From Basidiobolus meristosporus CBS 931.73 (lineage: Eukaryota > Basidiobolomycota > Basidiobolomycetes > Basidiobolales > Basidiobolaceae): a stretch of 36,625 nucleotides of DNA. The position numbers and the translations under genes are program-made. Of the stretch, positions 1-8,602 are shown piece after piece; positions within the stretch are counted from its first letter, which is position 1, and every line of letters begins with the position of its first letter. Below the pieces are notes generated by a model. The model was not told where the DNA came from, ran no database searches, and worked only from the letters and a program-made list of their open reading frames with translations. The stretch is from contig MCFE01000780.1 in the NCBI GenBank assembly GCA_002104905.1, positions 1 to 36,625 on the forward strand. Direction: 5' to 3'.

Positions 1-192
1 AGCTGTCCAAACAGCCCCGGACTTTGCACACAAGTTCTTAGAATCATCCTTAACTTATTCTACATGTTTGTAATGCCAAGGCCATGTAAAAGTATAAGTA
101 CTACTTTTACATTCAATAAACCATTAAGTGAAAACCACATAATCTACTTGTCCTCCCAAGTCACTTCTAATATCTCAAAGACTATTACAACT
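1..192 (+). repeat. Copia-A 5' LTR, 3' part (copy 1)
   Basis: The sequence matches the last ~190 bp of the 350-bp LTR seen complete at 4265-4614, including the TATA-like stretch, the AATAAA-like stretch (here AATAAACC) and the terminal ACTATTACAAC. The first part of the LTR lies outside the window. It is more diverged from the copy 3 LTR than the two copy 3 LTRs are from each other, and the terminal CA has decayed, so this is an older insertion. The primer-binding site follows directly. Confidence 0.88.
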
Positions 193-205
193 GGCTATGA
201 GCCCC
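193..205 (+). promoter_or_regulatory. Primer-binding site of Copia-A copy 1
   Basis: GGCTATGAGCCCC lies directly after the LTR and differs by one base from GGTTATGAGCCCC of the young copy 3. It is complementary to the anticodon arm, not the 3' end, of initiator-Met tRNA, as known for Drosophila copia and yeast Ty5. Confidence 0.75.
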
Positions 206-223
206 AAGCTGTCACTCTCTGCA

Positions 224-723
224 ATGTCTACCACTGCTATTACTGGAATTTTCCTCCTGCTAAAGAGTTGGAAGGATCTGACTACCAAGTGTGGAAAGTG
301 AAGATGAAGATGCTGCTACAGGTACAAGGCCTTTGGGATATTGTAATGGGAGAAGAATGCCCTCATAAAAACATGGGAGAGGAAGCCTTAAAGTACCAGA
401 AGAAAGAACAAAGTGCCTTTAACTGCATTTGCCTTAATGTTAAAGACAAATTGGTAATTCAATGCTCAAGAGCAAAAACGGCAAAGAATGCCTGGAAAGC
501 ATTAGAAGACACCTACCATTCATGTTCAGCTGCTAAGAAAATGTATCTGAGACAAAAATCCCTTACTACAGAGATGCAGCCAGGAGGAGAAATGAGAAAT
601 CTAATCAGCAGAATTACACCTGCTGGTGGATGAGATGGAATCTGTGGGTGTACCAACTACTGATGAGGGTGTGACAGTAACCATCCTGAATAGCCTGACA
701 GACAAGCTTCAGGGCCTTGTATC
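224..723 (+). pseudogene. Copia-A gag fragment (copy 1), truncated
   Basis: This encodes the N-terminal two thirds of a copia-type Gag, the structural protein of the cytoplasmic virus-like particle. Recognisable pieces are YQVWKVKMKMLL, AFNCICLNVKDKL and KTAKNAWKALEDTYH, which match the young copy at 4646 onwards almost residue for residue. A 1-bp deletion near 250 puts the start ATG (224) out of frame with the rest. A second frameshift near 620 ends the open frame at 633, although homology continues in another frame up to 723. The gene stops exactly where the LTR of copy 2 begins, so it was broken by that insertion. The zinc knuckle and all of pol are missing here. Confidence 0.85.
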
Positions 724-1055
724 TGTTGTAAAAGTTTGTAATTACACCTAAATACTCACCTAACTTAGTCACTTAGATCATTGCCTTCAAATCCTAGAGA
801 ATACTGACCTAATTCCTTGTTTGGATTTACTTGGAATATTAACCCAGAACATGAAAATTTCCAAAGTTGTCCAAACAGCCCCAAACCTTGCACACATGCT
901 CTTGGGACCTTCCTCAATCTATTCTACATGTGTTTTATGCCAAGACTATGTAAAACTATAAATACTACGTTTACATTCAATAAATCATTAAGTGAAAACC
1001 ACATTATCTACTTGTCCTCCCAATCACTTCCAATATCTCCAAGACTCTTACAATA
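724..1055 (+). repeat. Copia-A 5' LTR (copy 2)
   Basis: It begins TGTTGTAAAA and ends AGACTCTTACAATA, about 332 bp against 350 bp in copy 3. The difference is due to small deletions, including loss of part of the segment between GGATTTACTTGGAATATT and CCCAGAACATG. The TATA-like and AATAAA-like motifs persist. Clear divergence from copy 3 marks it as older. Confidence 0.88.
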
Positions 1056-1068
1056 GGTTGTGAGCCCC
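1056..1068 (+). promoter_or_regulatory. Primer-binding site of Copia-A copy 2
   Basis: GGTTGTGAGCCCC directly abuts the LTR end, one mismatch from the copy 3 site. It is complementary to the initiator-Met tRNA anticodon arm. Confidence 0.75.
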
Positions 1069-1086
1069 AAGTTGCCACTCTCTGCA

Positions 1087-1759
1087 ATGTCCATTTCTGC
1101 TATTACTGGAATTTTTCCCTCTGCTGAAAAGTTGGATGGATCTAACTACCAAGTATAGAAGTTGAAGTTGAAGATGCTGCTGCAAGAGAGAGGCCTCTGG
1201 GATATTGTCGTGGGAGAAGAATGTCCTCCTAAAAATGTGGGAGAGGAAGCCTTGAAGTACCAGAAGAAAGAACAAAGTGCCTTTAACTGCATTTGCCTTA
1301 ATGTTAAAGACAAATTGCTAATTCAATGCTCATGAGCAAAAAAGCAAAGAATGCCTGGAAGGCATTAGAAGACACCTACCAGTCATGTGCAGCTGCTGAG
1401 AAAATGTATCTGAGACAAAAATTCTTTACTACAAAGATGCTGCAAGGAGAAGAAATGAAAAATCTAATTAACAGAATTACACTGCTGGTAGATGAGTATA
1501 TGGAAGGCTCCTGGATGAGGTAACAAGAAAATCAAGTGCAAATAAGAAGGAAGAAGAAAATGCCTTAATAAGCAATGATAACCAACAAAGGAGGTACCCA
1601 AAACCCTACAAAGGCAACAGCAACCTGTTTTGTAACTACTGCAAAAGGAAAGGACACACATCAGACCGGTGTCTCAAAAAGAAAGATAATCAGCAAAAGA
1701 AGCCTGAATATGGAAATGCTGCAACAACTGAAGATAGACTATTCATATCTGCACTAAAT
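1087..1759 (+). pseudogene. Copia-A gag (copy 2), internally deleted
   Basis: This is a Gag relic homologous to residues 1 to about 260 of copy 3 Gag. It keeps the start ATG (1087), the ERGLWDIVVGEECPP region and the CCHC zinc knuckle CNYCKRKGHTSDRC near 1630-1672, which would bind RNA during packaging. Compared with copy 3, about 130 bp are missing between GATGAG (about 1497) and TATATGGAAGGC, equivalent to 5057-5186 of copy 3. An in-frame TAG replaces the Trp of YQVW near 1157, and another stop follows in GATGAGGTAACAAG. No continuous frame longer than about 65 codons survives. It leads directly into the protease region. Confidence 0.85.
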
Positions 1760-3162
1760 ATGACCACAAACAAGGATTCTCAGATGTGGCATATTGACTC
1801 TGGAACATCTCAACACTTCACACACCAAAAAGAACTTTTTACCCAATATCAAGAAATTCCAATCAAGAAGGTTTTCATGGGTGACAATAGAACACTTGAT
1901 GCAGAGGGAGAAGGTACTATCCAAGTAAGCCTAAGAAGCAGTGAAGGAAGCCATACACTGACTTTCAAAGAAGTACTCTATGTACCAGAAATAGCCAAGA
2001 ACCTACTATCTGTAAGCAAGGCCACAGCAGAAGGACTCAGTTTCAGCTTTGACAATTCTGGATGCAGGATCACTGATCAAATGGTGCCCATATTGCTTTG
2101 AGTATCAGAGATCAGAATCTATACAAGTTGACTTATATTCCATCATATTTGGAATCCAATATAAGTGACCTAAATGAAGAAACACCAATGCCTTGGCACA
2201 GGAGATTTGGGCACATCAATTTTGATTATTTGTGCAAAATAATCAAAGATCAGCTAATTTCTGGAGTAAAATCTGATCCCCCAGCTAATTTGGAGCACTG
2301 TGAAGCCTGCATATATGGGAAACAAGCCAGACAACCTTTCAAGAGCTCTGGGTTAATCAAAACTAAGAAAAAATTGGATCTAATTCACTCAGATCTGTGT
2401 GGACCTATGAAATATTTATCCTTAGGCAGGATGAAGTATTTAATTGCTTTTATTGATGATTATGCAAGATACACATGGGTCTACTTTATGGAGAGAAAGG
2501 AAGAAGCCCTGTTTAACTTCAGGGAGTTTAAAGCCATGGTGGAGAGAGAAACTACTGAGAAAATCAAGAAAGTATGCTCTGACAATGGTGTAGAATATAC
2601 CTCAAAACTCTTCATCCACTTCTACAAAATTCATGGGATAAAGCAAGAGACTACTATAATATACTCCCCACAGAAAAATGAAGTAGCAGAATGTGCAGAC
2701 AGATCAATAATTGATATGGCAAGATCTATGATCCATGATCAAAAATTGTCCTATTATTTTTGGGTGGAATCAGTTGCCACAGCTATATACCTTAAAAATA
2801 GGAATTATAACAGAATTCTTTGTGATTCAACTCCATTGGAAGCATGGTATGGATACAGGCCAAATGCAGAACATCTGAGAATATATGGGTGTACAACATA
2901 TGCCAAGAAACTGCCCAGAAATCAGACAAAATGTGGGCCAAGAAGTATAAAATGCATCTTTTTGGGCTACTGCAATGAGAGTAAAGCATACAGACACTAC
3001 AATACCAAAGTAAAGAAGCTAATCAAGTCCAGGGATGTGTTATTTGGCAAAGACTCAAAATTTTCACAAAAGATGACATCAGATGATGACAAAAATCGGA
3101 TCTCAAGTCCACCAATGGTCAGAACTGAACCAGAGCAACACAATGAAGATTTGTTCATTTGA
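1760..3162 (+). pseudogene. Copia-A protease-integrase region (copy 2)
   Basis: Two open segments (1760-2101 and 2103-3162) cover the aspartic protease and integrase of a copia Pol. The protease motif reads MWHIDSGTSQHF (Asp-Ser-Gly intact). The integrase keeps the His-His-Cys-Cys finger (HRRFGH and HCEACIYGKQ) and the first Asp in LIHSDLCGP. The second is in CSDNGVEY. The catalytic Glu region reads KNEVAECADRS instead of QNGVAERANRS of copy 3, so the Glu remains but neighbours are altered. A 1-bp loss at about 2081 (CAAATGG for CAAAATGG) breaks the frame between the segments, and a TGA at 3160 ends the second. The +1 T insertion seen in copy 3 integrase is absent here. Confidence 0.87.
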
Positions 3163-4259
3163 GAGGACTCTACAACCATGGTTCAGCCTAAATCAGCTGC
3201 CAGGAATATTCTGGAAGTGATCACTCCAGTATCAAATGCCTGGAGATCCAACTGGACCAGAAATAGCCCAAATTAATATATCAATGAGGGTACAAACTTG
3301 GCCTATGCCTATTCAGTCAATATTAATGAGCCCCAGACTGTGAAAGAGGCCCTAAATAGCCCTCAGATGGAGTTTTGGAGATTGGCAATGACTGAGGAAT
3401 ATCAGGCCTAGATGGAAGATCAAACTTGGGACTTAGTCAAATTACCATCAACCAAAAATCAATTGGATACAGATGGGTCTTCAAGACAAAATACAAGGCT
3501 GATGGTACAATTGAAAGATACAAAGCAAGACTTGGGACCAAAAGATACTCTCAAGCAAAAGGACTTGACTCTACTGAGACCTTTGCACCAGTAGTCAAGT
3601 TTAATTCCATCAGATTGATATTGACTATTGCAGCCAAATATTAGTATTTTATTTATCAAATGGATGTAAAAACAGCATTTTTGAATGGAGAACTTGATTA
3701 GGATGTGTATACGGACCAGCCTGATGGGTTTGCTGAACAAGATAACATCCTTTTGGTCTGCAAGCTTAAAAAGTCACTATATGGTCTCAAACAATCACCA
3801 AGAGCCTGGAATTGCAAGATAGATTCTTATTTGGAATATTTGAGTTTCAAAAGGAGTAATGCTGACTATAGTATATATTGTAAGCCAGATAGAGCAAGTC
3901 CAGTTCTATTAGCTTTGTATGTAGATGATCTTGTTATGGCCACCAATAACCTAGCAACACTGGAAGAGACTAAATCCAGCTTATCCAAAGAGATCAAGAT
4001 AACCCCCATTTGACCTGCAAGCTTAAAAAGTCACTATATGGTCTCAGAAATCACCAAGAGCCTGGAATTGCAAGATAGATTTTAGTTTGGAATCTTTGAG
4101 TTTCAAAAGGAGTAAGGCTGACTATAGTATATATTGTAAGCCAGATGGAGCAAATCTAGTTCTATCAGTTTTATATGTAGATGATCTTATTATAGCTGCC
4201 AATAACCTAGCAACATTGAATGAGACTAAATCCAGGCCATCCACGGAGTTCTAGATGTC
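3163..4259 (+). pseudogene. Copia-A reverse transcriptase 5' part (copy 2)
   Basis: This is a decayed RT matching copy 3 from about 6855 to 7700. Motifs seen include DLVKLP, GYRWVFKTKYKADGT, FAPVVKFNSIRL, KTAFLNGELD followed by a TAG, and LYVDDLVMA (YVDD catalytic box intact) near 3930. Frames change repeatedly and several stops occur (for example TAG for Trp/Gln codons near 3411 and 3643). After about 4000 the sequence returns to an earlier point of the RT, so the segment containing the YVDD box is present twice. The gene stops at the target duplication of copy 3 and resumes at 8958. Confidence 0.85.
3738..4259 (+). repeat. Partial tandem duplication inside copy 2 RT
   Basis: The RT segment beginning CAAGATAAC at 3738 recurs at 3995 (unit about 257 bp). 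Both copies contain CTGCAAGCTTAAAAAGTCAC and a TATGTAGATGATCTT block encoding YVDD. The junction sits on the short shared word CAAGAT. The two units differ at many positions (for example GATAGAGCAAGTCC against GATGGAGCAAATCT), so this is an old duplication or a product of recombination between diverged copies. Confidence 0.7.
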
Positions 4260-4264
4260 TTATC
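4260..4264 (+). repeat. Target-site duplication, left (TTATC)
   Basis: The 5 bp TTATC directly precede the 5' LTR of copy 3 and recur at 8953-8957 directly after its 3' LTR. Removing copy 3 plus one TTATC joins GATGTC to TTATCTAGGAGAAC, restoring the copy 2 RT reading region. Confidence 0.95.
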
Positions 4265-4614
4265 TGTTGTAAAAATTCGTATTTTCCACCTAAATATTCA
4301 CCTAACTTAGTCACTTAGAGCATCACCTTCAAATCCTAGAGAATACTGACCAAATTCCTTGTCGGGATTTACTTAGAATATTTTCACCAAAATACCAGGT
4401 ACCCAGAACATGAAAATTCTCAAAGTTGTCCAAACAGCCCCAAACTTTGCACACATGTTCTTGGGACCTTCCTTAACCTATTCTACATGTTTGTAATGCC
4501 AAGACCATGTAAAAGTATAAATACTACTTTTACATTCAATAAATCATTAAGTGAAAACCACATAATCTACTTGTTCTCCAAATCACTTCCAATATCTCCA
4601 AGACTCTTACAACA
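4265..4614 (+). repeat. Copia-A 5' LTR (copy 3)
   Basis: 350 bp, starting TGTTGTAAAAATTC and ending CTCTTACAACA (TG...CA). It contains a TATA-like box TATAAATA at 4516-4523 and a polyadenylation-type AATAAA at 4538-4543, only about 20 bp apart. No difference from the 3' LTR was found on reading base by base. Confidence 0.95.
4516..4523 (+). promoter_or_regulatory. TATA-like box in copy 3 5' LTR
   Basis: TATAAATA is the only good TATA match in the LTR and is kept in most LTR copies here (for example near 955 and 8854). It presumably drives genomic transcript initiation some 25-60 bp downstream. The start site itself cannot be seen in the sequence. Confidence 0.5.
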
Positions 4615-4627
4615 GGTTATGAGCCCC
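4615..4627 (+). promoter_or_regulatory. Primer-binding site, initiator-Met tRNA anticodon arm
   Basis: GGTTATGAGCCCC begins directly after the LTR. Its reverse complement GGGGCTCATAACC corresponds to the anticodon arm of initiator-Met tRNA (CAT is the anticodon). This implies priming by an internal tRNA fragment, as in Drosophila copia and yeast Ty5. The ATG at 4619-4621 inside the site is in frame with gag. Confidence 0.82.
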
Positions 4628-4645
4628 GAGCTGTCACTCTCTGCA

Positions 4646-6628
4646 ATGTCTACTACTGCTATTACTGGAATTTTTCCCTCTGCTGAAAAGTTGGATGGAT
4701 CTAACTACCAAGTGTGGAAGGTGAAGATGAAGATGCTGCTACAAGAAAGAGGCCTTTGGGATATTGTCATGGGAGAAGAATGCCCTCCTAAAAACGTGGG
4801 AGAGGAAGCCTTAAAGTACCAGAAGAAAGAACAAAGTGCCTTTAACTGCATTTGCCTTAATGTCAAGGACAAATTGCTAATTCAATGCTCAAGAGCAAAA
4901 ACGGCAAAGAATGCCTGGAAGGCATTAGAAGACACCTACCAGTCATGTTCAGCTGCCAAGAAAATGTATCTGAGAAGAAAATTCTTTACTACAAAGATGC
5001 TGCCAGGAGAAGAAATGAAAAATCTAATTAACAGAATTACCCTGCTGGTAGATGAGATGGAATCTGTGGGCGTACCAACTACTGATGAGGATGTGATAGT
5101 TACCATCCTGAATAGCCTGACAGACGAGTTTCAGGGCCTTGTATCAGCCCTAGAGTCCAGAACTGAAGATTTGACCTTAAATTACGTATATGGAAGGCTC
5201 CTGGATGAAGAATTAAGAAAATCAAGCGCCAATAAGAAGGAAGAAGAAAATGCTTTAATAAGCAATGATAACCAACAAAGGAGGTACCCAAGACCCTACA
5301 AAGGCAACAGCAACCTATTTTGCAACTACTGCAAAAGGAAAGGACACACATCAGACCGGTGTTTCAAAAAGAGAGATTATCAGCAAAAGAAGCCTGAATA
5401 TGGAAATGCTGCAACAACTGAAGATAGACTATTCATATCTGCACTAAATATGACCACAAACAAGGATTCTCAGACGTGGTATATTGACTCTGGAGCTTCT
5501 CAACACTTTACACACCAAAAAGAACTTTTTACCCAATATCAAGAAATTCCAATTAAGAAGGTTTTCATGGGTGACGATAGAACACTTGATGCAGTGGGAG
5601 AAGGAACTATCCAAGTAAACCTTAGAAGCAGTGAAGGAAGCCATACACTGACCTTTAAAGAAGTACTCTATGTACCAGAAATAGCCAAGAACCTACTCTC
5701 TGTAAGCAAGGCCACAGCAGAAGGACTCAGTTTCAGTTTTGACAATTCTGGATGCAGGATCACTGATCAAAATGGTGCTCATATTGCTTTGGGCATCAGA
5801 GATCAGAACCTATACAAGTTGACTTATATTCCATCATATCTGGAAGCCAATATAAGTAACTTAAATGAAGAAACACCAATGCTTTGGCACAGGAGATTTG
5901 GGCACATCAATTTTGATTATTTGCGCAAAATGATCAAAGATCAGCTAATTTCTGGAGTGAAAATTGATCCCCCAGCTAATTTGGAGCACTGTGAAGCCTG
6001 CATATATGGGAAACAAGCCAGACAACCGTTCAAGAGCTCTGGGTTAATCAAAACTAAGAAAAAATTAGATCTAATTCACTCAGATCTGTGTGGACCTATG
6101 CAAAATTTATCCTTAGGCGGGATGAAGTATTTAATCACTTTTATTGATGATTATACAAGATACACATGGGTCTACTTCATGGAGAGAAAGGAAGAAGCTC
6201 TGTCTAAGCTCAGGGAGTTTAAAGCTATGGTGGAGAGAGAAACTGGGGAAAAAATCAAGAAAATACGCTCTGACAATGGTGGAGAATATACCTCAAAACT
6301 CTTCATCCACTTCTGCAAAATTCATGGGATAAAGCAAGAGACTACTGTACCATACTCCCCACAGCAAAATGGAGTAGCAGAACGAGCTAACAGATCAATA
6401 ATTGATATGGCAAGATCTATGATCCATGATCAAAAATTATCCTATGATTTTTGGGCGGAATCAGTTGCCACTGCTGTATATCTTAAAAATAGGAGTTATA
6501 ACAGAATACTTCGTGATTCTACTCCATTTGAAGCATGGTATGGATACAGACCAAGTGCAGAACATCTAAGAATATTTTGGGTGTACAGCATATGCCAAAA
6601 AACTGGCCGGAAATCAGTCAAAATTTGA
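4646..6628 (+). CDS. Copia-A Gag-protease-integrase (5' part of polyprotein, copy 3)
   Basis: This is the N-terminal half of a copia Gag-Pol polyprotein. The frame is open from 4487 inside the LTR. I chose ATG 4646 (MSTTAITGIF) because it begins the conserved Gag; ATG 4619 inside the PBS is an in-frame alternative. Counting from 4646, Gag covers about residues 1-220 (YQVWKVKMKMLL, WKALEDTYQS), and the CCHC knuckle CNYCKRKGHTSDRC is at 226-239. The aspartic protease has WYIDSGASQHF with Asp at 281. Integrase starts with the HHCC finger (HRRFGHINF at 415, HCEAC near 449). Its catalytic triad is Asp480 (HSDLCGP), Asp543 (SDNGGEY) and Glu579 (NGVAERANRS), a DD35E spacing. An extra T in TTTT (6575-6578) shifts the frame after AEHLRIF, and translation ends at 6628 with unrelated residues. 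Copies 2 and 4 lack this base. Confidence 0.92.
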   Translation: MSTTAITGIFPSAEKLDGSNYQVWKVKMKMLLQERGLWDIVMGEECPPKNVGEEALKYQKKEQSAFNCICLNVKDKLLIQCSRAKTAKNAWKALEDTYQSCSAAKKMYLRRKFFTTKMLPGEEMKNLINRITLLVDEMESVGVPTTDEDVIVTILNSLTDEFQGLVSALESRTEDLTLNYVYGRLLDEELRKSSANKKEEENALISNDNQQRRYPRPYKGNSNLFCNYCKRKGHTSDRCFKKRDYQQKKPEYGNAATTEDRLFISALNMTTNKDSQTWYIDSGASQHFTHQKELFTQYQEIPIKKVFMGDDRTLDAVGEGTIQVNLRSSEGSHTLTFKEVLYVPEIAKNLLSVSKATAEGLSFSFDNSGCRITDQNGAHIALGIRDQNLYKLTYIPSYLEANISNLNEETPMLWHRRFGHINFDYLRKMIKDQLISGVKIDPPANLEHCEACIYGKQARQPFKSSGLIKTKKKLDLIHSDLCGPMQNLSLGGMKYLITFIDDYTRYTWVYFMERKEEALSKLREFKAMVERETGEKIKKIRSDNGGEYTSKLFIHFCKIHGIKQETTVPYSPQQNGVAERANRSIIDMARSMIHDQKLSYDFWAESVATAVYLKNRSYNRILRDSTPFEAWYGYRPSAEHLRIFWVYSICQKTGRKSVKI

Positions 6629-8591
6629 GCCAAGAAGTGTAAAATGCATATTTTTGGGCTACTGCAATGAGAGTAAGGCATACAGACTCTACAATACCGA
6701 AGCAAAGAAGCTGATCAAGTCCAGGGATGTGTTGTTTGATGAAAATTCAAAATTTTCACAAAAAATGACATCAGATGATGACGAAAATTTGATCTCAAGT
6801 CCACCAATTGTCAGGATTGAATCAGAGCAAAACAATGAAAATTTTTTCACTCCAGAGGACTCTACAACCGTGGTTCAGCCAGAATCAGTGCCCAGGAATA
6901 TCCCAGAAGTGATCATTCCAGTATCAAATGCCCGGAGATCCAATCGGACAAGAAATAGCCCAAATTACTATATCAATGAGGGTACAAACTTAGCCTATGC
7001 CTATTCAGTCCATGTTGATGAACCCCAGACTGTAAAAGAGGCCCTAAATAGTCCTCAGACGAAGTTTTGGAGATCTGCAATGACTGAGGAATATCAGGCA
7101 CTGATGGAAAATCAAACTTGGGACTTAGTCAAATTACCAATCAACCGAAAATCAATTGGATGCAGATGGGTCTTCAAGACAAAATACAAGGCTGATGGTA
7201 CAATTGAAAGATACAAAGCAAGACTTGTAGCCAAAGGATACTCTCAAACAAAAGGACTTGACTATACTGAGACCTTTGCACCGGTAGCCAAGTTTAATTC
7301 CATCAGATTAATATTGGCTATTGCAGCCAAATATAAGTTTTTTATTCATCAAATGGATGTAAAAACTGCATTTTTGAATGGAGAACTTGATGAGGACGTG
7401 TATATGGACCAGCCTGATGGGTTTGTGGACCAAGATAAACCCCATTTGGTCTGCAAGCTTAAAAAGTCACTATATGGTCTCAAACAATCACCGAGAGCCT
7501 GGAATTGCAAGATAGATTCTTATTTGGAATCTTTGAGTTTCAAAAGGAGTAATGCTGACTATAGTATATACTATAAGCCAGATAGAGCAAATCCAGTTCT
7601 ATTAGCTCTATATGTGGATGATCTTATTATAGCCGCCAATAACCTAGAAACATTGGAAGAGACTAAATCCAGCCTATCTAAGGAGTTCAAGATGTCCGAT
7701 CTAGGAGAACTTAGTTACTACTTAGGGATTAAGTTCTCCATAGACAGAAGTACCCAGACTATTACCCTAAGCCAATCCAAGTATATTCAAGATATACTAA
7801 AGAAGTACAAAATGGAAGACTGCAAACCGGCAGCTACCCCAATGGAGACAAACCTTAACTTGGTCAAAACTCAACCAAATCAAGAGAGCTTGGTGCCATC
7901 TGAAAGCCCTGACTTTCCTTATCAATCTATGGTCGGCAGTCTGATGTATATCATGCTTGGAACACGTCCAGATATCTCATATTCAGTGGGAGTTGTCAGC
8001 CAACATAATCAGAATTATGGATCTGATCATATTGCAGCAGTTAAGCGGATTTTTAGATACCTAAAAGGAACTGCTGATATCTGCTTAAGATACACTTATA
8101 AGGATTCAGAACAGGATCTTGTGGGATACTCTGATGCTGATTGGGGACGAAATTTAGAAGACAGAAGATCCACCACAGGATATACCTTTCTTTACTGTAA
8201 AGGAGCCATTTCATGGAATTCAAGAAAGCAACCAACCGTAGCACTTTCTACTACAGAGGCAGAGTATATGGCAGCCTGTGAAGCTACAAAAGAAGCAATG
8301 TGGTTAAGAAAGCTCTTTACAGATTTAGGCCTATGTCAAAAAACGCCTATTACTTTATTTCAAGATAATCAAGGATGTATACAATTAGGTAGAAATCCAA
8401 CTTTTCATGCTAGAACCAAGCACATAGATATTAGACATCATTTCATACGTGAAGCTATAGAGAATAACTTAGTTAGCTTAGTTTACTGTCCTACAGATGA
8501 AATGATTGCAGACATATTTACCAAACCATTAGCTAGAGACAAGTTTGAATATCTTAGGTCAAAATTAGGACTAGTCAGTATGAACATTTAG
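6579..8591 (+). CDS. Copia-A integrase C-terminus, reverse transcriptase, RNase H (copy 3)
   Basis: This is the downstream half of the same polyprotein, displaced by one base; homology resumes at 6579 right after the extra T. It opens with the integrase tail (KCIFLGYCNESKAYRLYN) and a variable Ser/Asn-rich linker. The RT follows with TWDLVKLP, CRWVFKTKYKADG, FAPVAKFNSIRL, KTAFLNGELDEDVYM and the catalytic box YVDD at 7611-7622. RNase H carries YSDADWG, LSTTEAEYMAAC, DNQGCIQLGRNP and HIDIRHHFIREAI, and the protein ends FEYLRSKLGLVSMNI at TAG 8589-8591. It copies genomic RNA into DNA inside the particle. No stop or frameshift occurs across about 670 codons. The ATG at 6654 is probably not a natural start, since the ancestral protein is a fusion with Gag-PR-IN. 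Confidence 0.92.
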   Translation, partial: GCTAYAKKLAGNQSKFEPRSVKCIFLGYCNESKAYRLYNTEAKKLIKSRDVLFDENSKFSQKMTSDDDENLISSPPIVRIESEQNNENFFTPEDSTTVVQPESVPRNIPEVIIPVSNARRSNRTRNSPNYYINEGTNLAYAYSVHVDEPQTVKEALNSPQTKFWRSAMTEEYQALMENQTWDLVKLPINRKSIGCRWVFKTKYKADGTIERYKARLVAKGYSQTKGLDYTETFAPVAKFNSIRLILAIAAKYKFFIHQMDVKTAFLNGELDEDVYMDQPDGFVDQDKPHLVCKLKKSLYGLKQSPRAWNCKIDSYLESLSFKRSNADYSIYYKPDRANPVLLALYVDDLIIAANNLETLEETKSSLSKEFKMSDLGELSYYLGIKFSIDRSTQTITLSQSKYIQDILKKYKMEDCKPAATPMETNLNLVKTQPNQESLVPSESPDFPYQSMVGSLMYIMLGTRPDISYSVGVVSQHNQNYGSDHIAAVKRIFRYLKGTADICLRYTYKDSEQDLVGYSDADWGRNLEDRRSTTGYTFLYCKGAISWNSRKQPTVALSTTEAEYMAACEATKEAMWLRKLFTDLGLCQKTPITLFQDNQGCIQLGRNPTFHARTKHIDIRHHFIREAIENNLVSLVYCPTDEMIADIFTKPLARDKFEYLRSKLGLVSMNI

Positions 8592-8602
8592 CTGAGTGGG
8601 AG
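8591..8602 (+). promoter_or_regulatory. Polypurine tract of copy 3
   Basis: GCTGAGTGGGAG ends directly before the 3' LTR and overlaps the last base of the pol stop codon. The purine-rich GAGTGGGAG is the expected plus-strand primer. The reverse complement (CTCCCACTTAGC) is found beside the LTR of reverse copy 4, and CTCCCACTCAAC at 31620. Confidence 0.8.

Noticed and set aside
6570-6660. Programmed ribosomal frameshift in Copia-A
   Set aside because: The shift lies in the middle of integrase, not at a gag-pol border, and copies 2 and 4 lack the extra T. It is a mutation or a sequencing error.
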